Positions 9,658-20,391 of a DNA stretch of 36,732 bases are shown piece after piece. Positions within the stretch are counted from its first letter, which is position 1, and each line of letters opens with the position of its first letter. The notes under the pieces were generated by a model that worked only from the letters and a program-made list of their open reading frames with translations, was not told the origin of the DNA and searched no databases. Both the position numbers and the translations under genes were made by a program. This DNA comes from Pleurotus ostreatus/Saccharomyces cerevisiae fusant (lineage: Eukaryota; Opisthokonta): contig JAMQCK010000214.1 of NCBI GenBank assembly GCA_024196135.1, positions 1 to 36,732 on the forward strand, in the 5' to 3' direction.

Positions 9658-9755
9658 GCAGGCTATCTGGCTGCTGCTTGTCAAACAAACAGCTCCCCGA
9701 GACGCGCCACTCAGCCTACCCTCCTCTCGCCGCTCCTCCGACGATAATATTTACG

Positions 9756-10252
9756 ATGCAGAACGGCTTCGACGCTCTTGTTATTCAAGTCGGGACTCTA
9801 GACGGCAAGGTCGAGTCCTGGGAGCTTTACAGGAGCTTGTCCGACCCTGCTAGGAACTACTACCATCTCGCCAACCACTACCCTCGCATCCTCACCCAAG
9901 ACGACATAACCAACCCGCTCACGCTTCTGCATGTGCATGATTGCGCTGCGACTACTTTCTCTCTCATGAGAAAGCGCCTCAATTCCTCTGCAAGAGACTG
10001 GACAGTGATCGTGCGCGACGAAGTTCCGCGCGGATTGTGCTCTCCGACGGCGAAGACGGAATATGTATTTACAGGATACGTCAATGCTGATGATGTGGGG
10101 CGAATTGAAGCAGGTATGTATACGGTTATTTGGTCGCTGCAATCAATATGGGGCTAATTAGCATAATCACAGCGCTCAGCATCATCACAGACGATAGTCG
10201 CAGACTTCGGCGTACTTTGGAAGAATTTCCATGTCATTGGCATCTGCCTTGA
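9756..10252 (+). CDS. Array gene C, small protein of unknown function
   Basis: Exon 1 is 9756-10113, the intron 10114-10172 (59 nt, GTATGT to CACAG) and exon 2 10173-10252, giving 145 aa. The intron is phase 1 and of the same length as in gene B, and splicing yields IEAALSIITDDSRRLRR, similar in pattern to the gene B C-terminus. The N-terminus is MQNGFDALVIQVGTL, without a signal peptide. The block VIVRDEVPRGLCSP can be aligned to LPRAIY of gene B, weakly. Function unknown. An upstream in-frame region exists but lacks an ATG that fits the promoter. Confidence 0.7.
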
Positions 10253-10425
10253 GCACACGTGCTATGATTCAAGTGGTTGTAACGGCCCATATATACGTGA
10301 TCGTATCTTACCCGTTGGCAAGTCTACAGGGCTGTAGCCAACCAATCTTTTGTTTGATTTTCTCGCCGTAGATTAAATTTATTGAGTTGCTGTCATCGCG
10401 ATATATGAGAGCCTGGAATATTTTG

Positions 10426-10659
10426 ATGAGAAACCCGGTTTCTACGTTTTGCCCTCCTTAAAAACCGAACTTCTCTGCACGAGGCCGGGTCTCTACCGGC
10501 GTCTCTCCGGCTGTGCGCTCGGGAGACGCCCTCGCGGAGTTAGCCGATAGCCTCGAGCAGGAGTGCCGAGCACGGCATAAATCTTACCGGCGCGTCGTCG
10601 GGATGCTCGCCGACAGAAATCGGGGTTCTATACAAGGTTTCTACGATTGGGTTTCTCAT
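10426..10659. mobile_element. MITE-like element with short terminal inverted repeats
   Basis: ATGAGAAACCC at 10426-10436 and its exact reverse complement GGGTTTCTCAT at 10649-10659 bound 234 bp. Just inside each end the word GGTTTCTACG occurs in direct orientation (about 10437 and 10637). An internal hairpin GGCGTCTC / GAGACGCC lies at about 10498-10530. No transposase frame is present and I cannot see a clear target-site duplication, so the assignment stays tentative. Confidence 0.4.
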
Positions 10660-11256
10660 TAGGATAATCCTGAAGTTTGTCTGAACTTACCTCGCTGCAA
10701 TGGTCTTCCAGTTGGCGACACACAGAGGGCGAGGCTCTCCCTTTGAAGCAGGTTCCGTCAAGCATCCTGTACGCACGGTGAGCTACGTGCGTTGACGTGG
10801 GCTGTGAGTCACGCTTTCCCTTTTGATGAGGTGTCTTTGCACCAAGAGCGGGTATGGTAGGCAACGTTCGGACTTTAGCGAGGAGAGTCCCCGAGAGAGA
10901 GAGAAAGAGATTGCGGTGCGGCAGCGGGGAAGATGAAGGGTGACATCACGCAGATAGTGCCCTCGTCAATTTCGTCGGCTGCCAGTGGTTGCGGCCATAA
11001 TGAGCGAGAGCAAGAGATGGTTCTCGGCAGCCTGCGCCGGCCTTGAAGAGGGCGACTCGTGATACAGCGACTCGTGAGACGCAAGTCAAGAATGGGGCAT
11101 CCGCGTCAGCTATCAGAGCAAGACGCGGGTCTGCCGCTTGGCAGCGTCGTTTAAGCTCGGAGAGGCCCATGTTGTAATGAGGAAAAAGCATGTGTGATTT
11201 GTAAAAGTATATACAAAACTCGTTGTTGCATTTAGAAGCAATATACTTTTACAATC
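10660..11256. other. Intergenic region, GA microsatellite
   Basis: No gene is supported. A GA-rich microsatellite occurs at 10893-10910. The last part holds the 3' flank of the minus-strand F-box gene. Confidence 0.5.
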
Positions 11257-12707
11257 TCAGTCTCTGATCCAAGTAAGCATTGTCCAGGCCCTTCTGCCAT
11301 AGTACGTAGTCTCCGTCTCCCTCGAATTACAAAATTCTGCAATGGTATCACGCAGCTCCAGGTGTTTCCGAAAGATATGGGACATAGCGATAGCTTGCAA
11401 AGAAGGCAGCAATGTAGGTCTGTCCGGGTGCCGTGTCAAGAGCTCCAGAAATTCCTTGTTCGACAGCAGGTCGTCGAAGTGCAATTGCAAAAGTCTGTCC
11501 ATGAGTTGAAGACAGGGAATCCAAGCGGAAATCTCCCGTTCCTCCGGCTTATAGACCCTTAGTATGAGTAGGGATCTCCAAGCTTGACTTCGCTCCAAGA
11601 ATCCTCGCAGGAAGCGCGAGCCATACGCCGGCACGTTACTGAGAACGAGCTGGCGAATGAGCGGGGCAGTGACATGGTCCAAAAGAGCGCAGGCAGGATC
11701 GGCGATGCTGAGGTAGGTGAGATCCTGCATGACGAACGTGCCATGGGCACCCATGAGGTACGAGCTCTCCGCGCTACCCGACACCCGCCTGATCCTGATC
11801 GTGACAGATTTCAGCGTATCTGCGCATGCCTGCAAGAGCGGCAGAGTGAGCGTGATGGGGAATGGTGACTCCGAGGTTATCTCCAAAGATGTAAGAGCTC
11901 GCGTTACGGGCACGTGCAGCTGGCGCTTGCTCTGCAGCGCATCGAGAGTGAGGGAGATATGGCGCAGACGTGGCGCGACGACGAAATCGAGAGTGCTAAG
12001 ATCCGAGGAGTGAGGTACCTCGTATGCATCGACGATTAACCGCTCTAGATTCTCCATATAGAGGACCTTGAGGTCAGGCAGCATACGGAGACGACCTTCC
12101 AGCGTGATGGAGCGCCACCGAGACGCGTAAGTTTCGATGCGATCCCACAAGTCCCACAGGATCTTGTAGCTGTCGCATCTCAGCTCGAGAAGGTCTTCTC
12201 TGGCGAGAGGGAGGAATAGCTCGAGGTATTGCTCGAAGTCGCGGATGGACGTCACGACGACTCTGCTCCACAGGCCTCTACGACCGTGAGCGACCTCTCT
12301 CCAGATGCCACAGACGCGCGCAATAGTGACCGCGACCTGAAGAGTACGCAAGGATAATTCGTATGCTGCTTGAAAAAATATCTCGGAAAGCAGCTCAACG
12401 GGGATGCGACGAATGGGAGCGAGGAGGGATCGGTGTATGTCCAGCTGCGCCAGGATGCTGTCACGAGCGAGGGTGTCGTGCGAGGGAAGGGATCTGAGCT
12501 TGGACTCCAAGAGGGGGGTGTATTCGTTGATCGCCGCGATCTGGATGGGGGACGGCTCGGCGTATGTACGCAGCATCGCGAGGTTCGCAACAGACGCCGC
12601 GCGCTCGAGAAGTTCGCCCACTGTGAGGCCATGCGCATTCTGCTGTCATAGTGAGCGTCAGAGACAGATGCGCAACTATGCAGAAGAACACGCACCTGGA
12701 GGCTCAT
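11257..12707 (-). CDS. F-box protein, paralogue 2 of 3 (465 aa)
   Basis: Exon 1 is 12707-12696 (MSLQ), the intron 12695-12643 (53 nt, GTGCGT to CAG), and exon 2 12642-11257. The join gives MSLQQNAHGLTVGELLERAA. F-box at about 82-131 with RRIPVELLSEIFF and RRGLWSRVVV. The region before it (IQIAAINEYTPLLESKLRSL) is predicted helical. Repeats of LRR character follow, for example TLPLLQACADTLKSVTIRIR. Expected role is substrate binding in an SCF ubiquitin ligase. It is closest to paralogue 3 in sequence and both sit in arms of an inverted duplication. Confidence 0.87.
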
Positions 12708-12773
12708 TCTTGGGAAGTAAAAGCGCTGAACGTTTTCGACAAAGGACGGGACGGAAGCCCTGCAGCCTGATCA

Positions 12774-12803
12774 GCGATCGCCGCTCACGCGGGTAGCACG
12801 TGT
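12774..12803 (-). promoter_or_regulatory. Conserved 30 bp F-box promoter motif, copy 2
   Basis: On the minus strand it reads ACACGTGCTACCC, then GCGTGAGCGG, then CGATCGC. It differs from the copy of paralogue 3 at two positions and lies 66 bp before the ATG at 12707. Confidence 0.6.
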
Positions 12804-13140
12804 GCTCGCGTTCTGCGCCACACTTCTACTTCCTGTGCCCGCGGCAAGTACCAGTCGGGTACCTCAGTAGGGTATCGCACGCGGGCTGTAGGGATGAAGT
12901 CTCTGTTCACCTCCGCAGTGTCCCCGTTCTGACTTCAGCACTCGGGGTCGCTTGAACTGAGCTCCACCCAGCACAGCGAATAAACCTCGTCTTATTCGTC
13001 TTCACGATCCAAGGATATCTACACTACAAATACAGGTTTCTTACTATGTATGTATCTCCACCGATGTACAGCACCTCTTCGGTATGTACATGTCTCCGGG
13101 CGTGTGGATGGGCCGCGTCCGCTACAACCCAGCCGGCCTA

Positions 13141-14030
13141 GCTCTCCTCGTAGCGCCCGTCGTTGCAGTCGTCCTCGATCCACGTTAGGCTCGGGAACAG
13201 CGTCGCGAGGCGCTCCGGCGACGCGCGGCGCGTTGGACTCATCGATTGGCGAGTCCACGGCATTGACGCGGGTGACATTGGAGTTGCAGAGAGAGGGGAA
13301 GGGTCCGACGTCCAGGTTGGCGTCGAAGGAGAGCACGATGCTGTCCAGGTGCGTGCACGCGCCAAGGGCCACCATGGTGCACCGCGGGGCGACCGCCTGG
13401 TTGTATGACTCCAAGAGCTGGACGCGCTGCAATAGCGGTCAGCGACTCATACTTCACGTCCTATATGTCCACCCCGTCGAACACGTTCGGCATCAAGCTC
13501 GTCAACCCCGTGCACTTCGCCAACGGCGCGACATCCTCCGCGCGCATCCGCGCTGACCATCAGCATGCATAGCGCGCTGGGCTTGCAGTGCGTTGGGATA
13601 TCCGCAATCAGCGCGCGCGCCGCCTGCGTGGGGAGCTCCAAGCCGAACACACTGAGGCGCTCGATCGGGTGCACGCCCCAGCGCCACGACGTACGCCGCG
13701 CTCTGCCCGCCGATGGTGAGGTCGCGTAGCGCAGCAGAACTCGCGCGCAGGTATGCGGCGAGCAGGGCGCGAAGACAGCGTCGGTGCCACCGGTGTGGTG
13801 GCAGAGCGCGAGCGTGGGCATGAGCTGGGACCTGCCCGCACCGCCGCCGAGCCTGGTGTCGATGGGCGCAGGCCGCGCGCGAGCGCGGACGCACGCGGGG
13901 AGGGGGGGATGGGCGTGCGTCGGCGTAGGTGGATAGGCAATTCGAGGAAGCTATTGATATCGATGGCGAGGTGTTGTGAGGTCGGGGAGCATGGACGCGA
14001 TGCCAGTCGTGATTCGTGATCGTCCTGCAA
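13141..14030 (-). pseudogene. Broken copy of the LRR/F-box gene at 20392-22145
   Basis: The minus strand matches the intact gene from its intron-1 acceptor (CTGTAGGGCTTGC near 14033) to DDGRYEES near 13141. Matches are spread over three frames: LAIDINSFLEL near 13950, AARALIADIP near 13610, ACTHLDSIVLSFDAN near 13330, and SPIDES near 13250. About 170 bp corresponding to 20721-20893 are deleted, the F-box exon is absent, and several small indels break the frame. It cannot make the intact protein. Confidence 0.85.
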
Positions 14031-15039
14031 GCCCTACAGTGGGATAGAAGAAAGGTTCAAAGGGCTTGTCAAGGGCTTGTCACGAGTTGGTCGAGCTCGA
14101 GCGGGTCGGGCAGCACTACGTCCACGCGTCGGCGCCTGCCAGCTCCTTCGTCCTTCTCAAGGAGGTGAGGTGTTCAACAACTCGTTACCGAGTCGCCATC
14201 GTCCGATGCTTCCGGTACCAACCATGTTAGCTGCGCCCACCTCCCGAGCTGGCTCTCCCCAGTCCTCGGCGAAGATTACGCCCTGCGCTTCGACAGCGTC
14301 AATGCTTCGGACGGGTACGCGCGAGCCCTTCTTTCACCTCGCCACTCCGACCCCCAGCGAGTCCATCCGTGTTAGTGTGACGGTGCACACTGTCGCGGCC
14401 GATGGCGGGGCTGTCGACGTAGAACGCTCTGCTGCAGCCGCCGCCATGGCGCGTCATCGATAGCCTCAGCAGCACCGATCGCGACCCGGTGACGCTACGG
14501 GTGCGAGGCGGCTGGACGAGTTTAGCGACTTGTCCCTGCAGTACGGCGCAGACATCGGCGCTGGGCGCATCCTAGTCGGCGTGGGGGACACGGTCGTGGA
14601 CTTCCCGGGCATGGCTTCGACGGCGGCGCTCGAAGAACACGTGCGACGCCTTCTGCACCACGCCGTGCGGCGGGATGTACCATCGCTTAGGACGTCGGTG
14701 CTGCGGAGCGGTCGCTTTGTGTCCTCTACATTCGTCCACGACGCGACAGACCTGCAAGAGTCTCGAGCGGTGTCGCTGCAAGTCGAAGGAGTCGGGACCA
14801 GCTTTGTGCTGTACTTCGAGGTCGACGGCCTGCTCGCCGCCGCTGGGGCGACATGCGAGTCTAGCGCGCTGCTTCCCGACAAGTACGCCATCGAGCAGGA
14901 TCGTTCCGCGGGCGAAGACGGGGGCATACATGCGGCCCACTTCACGCTCGTCACGCGGGGGCTAGGCGTACACATCATGTTGGGTCCATGTCGCAGATTC
15001 GGCACTCGGTTGGTGAAAGGATGGGTCGGAGAACGAGAG
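14031..15039. other. Long open frames on both strands, no recognised gene
   Basis: A plus-strand frame 14530-15135 is open for 201 codons but begins with TTG, not ATG (contains ADIGAGRILVGVGDTVVDF). A minus-strand frame 14466-15089 is open too and is rich in Ser, Arg and Pro. High GC explains long frames by chance. The plus strand at 14085-14290 shows a possible donor GAGGTGAGG and acceptor CCCAG. I see no known domain and leave this undecided; it may be remains of another gene. Confidence 0.3.
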
Positions 15040-15835
15040 GCTGCGTGCTTCCTAGAGGCAGGCACCCAAAGGGGGACGAAGAGGTACATAGAGCTCTCGA
15101 CGCAGGTCTGCGTGGGGCCGAAGGGGGGAAAATGACGGGGACTGGAGGGGGATTAGACTTGGTAGATATTGGGAGCACGTCGGTGCAACTCACCTTGCCG
15201 CCCCAGCCGCCATGCGCCGCCATGCATGCTTCTGCGCCTCATCGCTGGGCGCCGCTCACACCGATCCACCATAGTTGTCGCTCCAAGTCGCGCGGATCGC
15301 GACCAACGCGCTCGAAACCAGTCCGCCGCTCTCCCTGGAAGGCGCGGGGGTCGCGCCATGGTCTCTGCGCTCTTTATGTCGATCTACACGAGCTGATCGG
15401 CTGCGGCAGCCGCGACGAAGCCATTGGCTAGCGTCGAGAGTTCGCGAATGCCAGACGATCCGCCGTATTGACAGCGTATCAGCTCGCCACGCTAAATCAG
15501 CTCTCGAAAGCTGGAGAAGAGGTTGGATTTAACAGCGTGCAATTGGCGAATAGTATTGTGAGGGAGGGGACTGGATGATGAGACTCAGAGGATGAGGCAG
15601 ACGCTTCTTGCGACCGTAGGTGTCGGCCCACACGCTGGCCCAGGGCGCAGCGAGTCCTGCAAAGAGGAAGGCCGTGACGAAGAGAATGGCGACGGTGCGT
15701 CGAGGGAAGCCGTATTCATCACTGTACGTCGGCGCCTGCACACGCAGCGTTAGCTATGATCGCGGCTGGACTGCTTTGACAACGGACCCATGACAATTGC
15801 GTAGACCAGAAGGTATTGTTTCTCCAGCGCCTCTG
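15040..15835 (-). pseudogene. Relic of an MFSD5-type (molybdate-anion) transporter
   Basis: Collinear fragments on the minus strand match this major-facilitator family from N to C: LEKQYLLVYAIVMG near 15810, then YGFPRRTVAILFVTAFLFAG and PWASVWADTYGRKK at 15610-15720, then ANGFVAAAADQLV near 15405, then LVSSALVAIRATWSDNYGGS near 15300, then TCVESSMYLFVPLWVP at about 15060-15107. Good introns remain, for example 15108-15193 (GTGAGT to GCAG) and 15736-15787. But the second-half helices are missing, the frame shifts between fragments, and stops follow DQLV and NYGGSV. An intact member would have about 450-500 aa and 12 membrane helices, so this copy cannot work. Confidence 0.7.
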
Positions 15836-16689
15836 TGCCCACAGGGTGCTGTGCTCGTCGTCGTCGTCCGCGGCGTCGTGCATTGATTCTGTGGAGACGG
15901 AGGATCGGGCCGATTTTGGCTCCCTGGTAGGGGCAATTTGTGGCAACTTCGCTCCCACCCTTGTCTTCGACCATCATCTGCCGGTCGTCTGTCCCCTCCT
16001 CCTCCTTTGACGATATACATATGGCGAGAATATAGCTTTCAAGTCCTGTTCTTCTATCAGCGAAGTGGAATGGTCCCCAGTCGATTGTACTACCGGCGGG
16101 CTTCGCGAAGACGTAGCTGCTATTCGTCTTGTGGCAGACTATGCAGCTCTGTACTGGCTCGACGCCTCTCAAATCAGCGTTCAACATCCCCCGTATGCTT
16201 GCATCTGTCGAAGAACCCCGAAATAGCGCCTTCGACTGACGAGTCAGTGCCAAGTATTGAGAAAGCATCGACGGCGACTCGGAGTATCCGTTGCACCTAG
16301 CCTATCCTTCATCTCTACCACATTGTTATCGCCGAGGTGAGTTACAGTAACCCTTTCTCTAGCTTAGGACTATCTCACCGCTCGCCAGCTCACGAACCAA
16401 TACGAGTTGCTAAGCCCGTGATGTGTACCCTTATCAGGTCCTTGCGCGCCACCATCCGCATTCCCAGATTAGCGCGCGCCTGAACACTGCTACGCGCTTT
16501 CTCTCTTGATCGTCCTACTGCTATCCTCCCTTCTATCTCGCGCGCAATGATACCCGACACAGCAACGCATCACTGACAGAAATCGCACGTGAATGCACAA
16601 TACTCATTGGGAGACGTCGCCGTCCTTTTGATGAAGCTAGCGCGCTCGAACAGGGAACTTCAATCCATTGCGGGGCTTCAATAGAATGC
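15836..16689. other. No recognisable gene
   Basis: Only short unrelated frames. A frame of 172 codons on the minus strand (15750-16268) runs into the transporter relic, but the part before LEKQYLL has no recognisable homology and no suitable start. Confidence 0.45.
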
Positions 16690-17250
16690 GCTGGCTCTCC
16701 TGGCCTTGTCGATGGATCAATACCCATCAGCAGGACGGACACGCCCCTCAACAACAAGGGCGCAAGGTCGTACACGATACAGGGCCAATGTCAACGAGAT
16801 ACACCCGAGTGGTACGTCCGTATACAAGAGCGCGCGATATCCGAATGCTGCTGATCAGATCTTATCTAGCTCGTTGGCGTCTACTAGTACTAATGCGATA
16901 GGCTGAACCAATGCCAACTGTCGCAGGAACATGGGTACGTCGCCTGGACAGCACAATGGGCTAACTCAAGTCTATCTTCCGGTATCATTTATCGACAGAG
17001 CCTGTAAAAGGGATTGCATCCTTCCTTGACATCCCATGCGACACGTCTACGCCTGTCACCCTCTTACAAGCCTTCAACGAGGTACGCTTGCCATCTCAAT
17101 GGACGCATAGCGGCTCTTCACTCACTCGAAGATCGTTAGGATCACCCTGAAGTTCAAACGACCTACAATACGTCGTCCCCGAGGTGACTAGCAGATATCT
17201 ATCTACGACCCCGCAGACGACTAATAAAGGTAAAGTTCAGTCGGCTACCA
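16690..17250 (+). repeat. Dispersed repeat, copy 1
   Basis: Similar in opposite orientation to 24720-25262. Shared landmarks are AGGGCGCAAGGTCGTACACG, TACGTCCGTAT, GTCGCAGGAAC, the stretch TCAACGAGGTACGCTTGCCA, and CCCGCAGACGACTAATAAAG versus CCCGCAGACAACTAGAAACG. Conserved GTACGC and GTGAGT words look like splice donors, so this may be the trace of a multi-intron gene or of an element containing one. A short frame (GARSYTIQG, then YVRIQERAIS) is shared by both copies. I do not recognise it. Confidence 0.6.
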
Positions 17251-17454
17251 GTACTAGCACCTACTCATTCGGAGATGACACTGGTGAGTCCGTCCGTCGT
17301 ATGTATCCCCGCTTACGCTATGCATTCTACCATCCATCCGCTGAATTGCCCCCGCTTTATACAACGCCGCCTTGACCTGTCCCACACCGCCTCGCCTTAT
17401 CAGTATACAATGGCGCCCTGTCTCTGTCAGATTAGCTACTGACGACATTGCATA

Positions 17455-17515
17455 GGTCGACAGCGACATAGCCTCGCAAGAATCACCACTATGGTGATCC
17501 GACTCCAGTGGACTT
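17455..17515. repeat. Direct repeat, copy 1 (partner 18028-18088)
   Basis: CCTCGCAAGAATC and then GATCCGACTCCAGTGGACTT recur about 570 bp further on as CCTCGCCAGAATT and the same second word. The sequence around them is only loosely similar. No gene is identified in it. Confidence 0.55.
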
Positions 17516-18027
17516 GTAATGAGGGGCGCATTCGTATTGACCGTCGTCTTCGGGGAATACGACTCTCATACGACTCCATCGTCGCTTGCAGTCCAGGGCT
17601 CAGCTGACCAGCAACGCTCGACGCGACGCGTAACATAGCTCGCTCGTCTCCTCGATTCGTCTGAGGTACGTCTTGCCACCGCGCAGCTCTGATAGTATCT
17701 GACGACCTCTTTGTTACCCAAAAGAGTGACAACGTATCGCCTGCCCTTCACCACAGCTCCCGCAATCCCGCACAGGCAGGTACGCCCTCAGATCGTCGGC
17801 GATGCCGCAGACGACCCTCCGGCTACAACATTACTTTTCCGCGATTTCGGGATTGGTACGGGATCGGTGAGTATGTACTCCATTGAACCCTCCTCTGTAC
17901 AGGAACGCATCCTATTCGAAGTGACCCACCGAAGTAGGTATCCGAATCGTCCTATCTGCTGGATTGACGACTGTATACTGACCGGCTTGACATAGGATCA
18001 CATCGCACAACAGCCTCGCAAGAGATT

Positions 18028-18088
18028 CAGAACAGCGTAGCCTCGCCAGAATTGCAAGCTTAGAGATCCGACTCCAGTGGACTTGGCT
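18028..18088. repeat. Direct repeat, copy 2 (partner 17455-17515)
   Basis: Carries the same GATCCGACTCCAGTGGACTT word as copy 1. Both minus-strand translations read VHWSRI followed by ILARL, which may only reflect the shared DNA. Confidence 0.55.
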
Positions 18089-18099
18089 GAGTCCTATAC

Positions 18100-20390
18100 A
18101 CGGTTCAATTGTATCCACATCGATTCAAGGGCGCGTGCCTGCGCTCGCCTTGCCGTGCTGACAGTCAACCTCTGCGGTAGACCTCCAGCTGACCACCAGT
18201 CGTAGGCGCCGAGCTCACTATGTTCGGAGCCCGACAGGTCACAACGTACAGTGTCAATCTGCATCAGCGACTGCTGCTGCGATGGGTCAAGGAAGTTCGT
18301 TCGTCGTAACGAGATCAACGGTATGTTGGCCGACTCAAGCCTACGCCTTCAATTTCCCAGTCTTCGATAGGCGAATGTTCGCTAGCCGGAGACATCTCGT
18401 TGTCGAGCTCGGTGGTCAGCGAAGAGAGAAGTGAGTTTTCTCGTCTTTCGTCGAATGCGACCTCGTCGTCTGGAAACGGAAGTTCTCTCGTTGCTGACCG
18501 CCGGACCTAGATTTGTTCTCAATCAGGCCGGTCATCAAACCAGGCTTGCTCTGTCCATTAACGTCGGCAAGTATATTCCCTTTACTCTCATCCTCCATCC
18601 GGTAGCGATGAAGTATCCCGCCAGATTCCCGGATCTCACCCCTCGCATACTCCAGTCCAAGATCGTCGACCTAAATCCTTGCCACAGCAGGCCGCCAGAT
18701 CGCCGGTGCGTCCTCACGAAGGGCCGAGAATGGTATTCATTGTCATGAAGACCTCACGTCGAGGGCCGACCGCTCGCTGTCAAGAGTCTACTATACGGTC
18801 TGTACCTCTGGGCCCGGAGATGAGGGTGACCATATAGTGGGTGCTTGTGCGGCGCCGCTTTCGGAAAGGGCCGACGTCCTTGTTGAGGTGAGGTCCAGGG
18901 CGAGTCCTCCGTTGCGTACCTTACGTCTCGCAGCCGCTGCTGTCGACGCCGCGTACCTCTCGACCACCCAATCCACCCGGTCAACATGCATTGAAACCTC
19001 ATCTACCTCTCGCGGAAGTCGAGGCCCCTTCACTTCGCATAGAAGACCCTTTCATCGCAGGTACGAGACTCCTTCGCCGCTATACGCGAACCCGACCTCA
19101 GGTCAAAGAGCATGCTCGATGTCCATGGCGCCGAGGCACGTTGCGACGCCGCCGTCGCCAACCATCGCCACCCCGACGACAGCATCCAGGCTAGACCGGC
19201 GACTAGCTCGACGGTAAACCTTGAAACCGTCAGGTAGACGTTCCTAGACCGTCAGGTAGGCATTCTTCACCCCGTGCTCATCGCCTCCTTGCGTCCACTG
19301 AAGCGTTGAGACAGGACCATTATAGGTGAATGGTACGTACTTCCGTAACCCAACCATTGTTCTCTTGCATCGGTTCGCGCCACAAATTAGGTCCTTGCCC
19401 CCTCGCCCGCGGACACGCCACCCCGAGGACGGGCGGCTCCCGGGTGACGGAAATTGCTCCCGGAACGCCGTGCCGAGCGGGTTGTATTCCGGCTATCAAG
19501 CTGGACGCCGGAACACTGGTAATTGACCGGGCGCACCTTCCGCGTGCGGCTTGCACAAGGCTTGGATGACGCCTCTGGTCGCGCCATCCGCGCGAAATGG
19601 GAGAAGAATTAGGAAAATGCGTGAGATGGGAGCAGAATGACGCCGAGATTGGTGGACGAGCACTGCGATGGTGGAGGAGGGACGCCGAGAGAATGGAGAC
19701 CTGAGCTCGCTTGCCTGAAGAGTGAAGCAGGAGTGCAATTTACGATCCTGAAGGTCAACATGGAGGCGCACTAGCGAGCGACCCTGCACGAGAAGGTGGA
19801 CCCTACCGAAGAGCAGAAGTGGGACCCCAGCTCAAGAAGAAGGACTGGAGTGAAGGCTGGACGCCGGGCATGTGGGGGAGCAGCGTTAAAGAAGGCGGCG
19901 TGCAGCTCCCGGTAAGCGACTCGTCAGCCAATCGAGGGCTTCTTGCCAGTCAGCACCACGGCGTGACCTGCGCGAATTAAAGTCGCCTTTCCGACATTCG
20001 GACGGCGCGGAAGAGGGGCGGACGGGCTGGTGCGTATTGTTTCTTGTCTAGTCGCCGAGGAAGTTGGCTCATGTCGGCAGGGGCCATAGATAGGTGAATA
20101 GAGCAAGACTTGTGATGCAGCACGTTATCTAGGCCACTGCTCGGGAGGGTATCTTCGCCATATCAGGCTTTTTCCCTGGATGCCGGCTTGCTACGATGCC
20201 ATCAGATCGCACGCCGCACCGAGCCCGCGCCGAACCATGGGAACACCGAAGGCGCCTTGCGATGAGCCTGATTGCTCTAATGTCACTGCTAGCGTGCGCA
20301 CATGACAGAGCAGCCGCCCTTATAGACCCGGTCATCATCCCACCTTCCTTCCCCCACCGCGCCGTGCGCCCCCTCCCTAACACCCAACAC
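18100..20390. other. No recognisable gene; short repeat at 19226-19267
   Basis: Frames are short, overlap on both strands and show no domain. Two copies of a 20 bp unit with ACCGTCAGGTAG lie at 19226-19245 and 19248-19267. A TATA-like TATAGA at 20321 precedes the plus-strand LRR gene by about 65 bp. Confidence 0.5.
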
Positions 20391-20391
20391 G

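Larger units (their letters stand above)
8365..9755. repeat. Tandem array unit C (gene-free portion)
   Basis: Third and most diverged copy. Landmarks shared with A and B are GAATTGCCGGAG at about 8453, AAGAGCAAGAACTCACCGTC at about 8807, the TTGTTTCCATTTGGGCCATG segment at about 9112, and the conserved block at 9326-9379. It is longer than A and B through insertions. Confidence 0.7.
11257..14030. repeat. Left arm of an inverted segmental duplication
   Basis: Read on the minus strand, this arm holds a broken LRR gene followed by an F-box gene. The right arm (20675-24369) read on the plus strand holds an intact LRR/F-box gene followed by an F-box gene. The similarity includes the intergenic part: words such as TATCTACACTACAAATACA at about 13017 recur reverse-complemented at about 22563. 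Confidence 0.85.

Noticed and set aside
14466..15135. Overlapping 201- and 207-codon frames on opposite strands as real genes
   Set aside because: Both start without ATG or are Ser/Arg/Pro-rich, and no domain is seen. The minus frame begins with a true transporter fragment but loses similarity after about 17 residues.
15836..20390. An intact gene between the duplication arms
   Set aside because: I tried to follow splice sites on both strands and found only short frames without shared domains. Repeats and relics explain what is visible.
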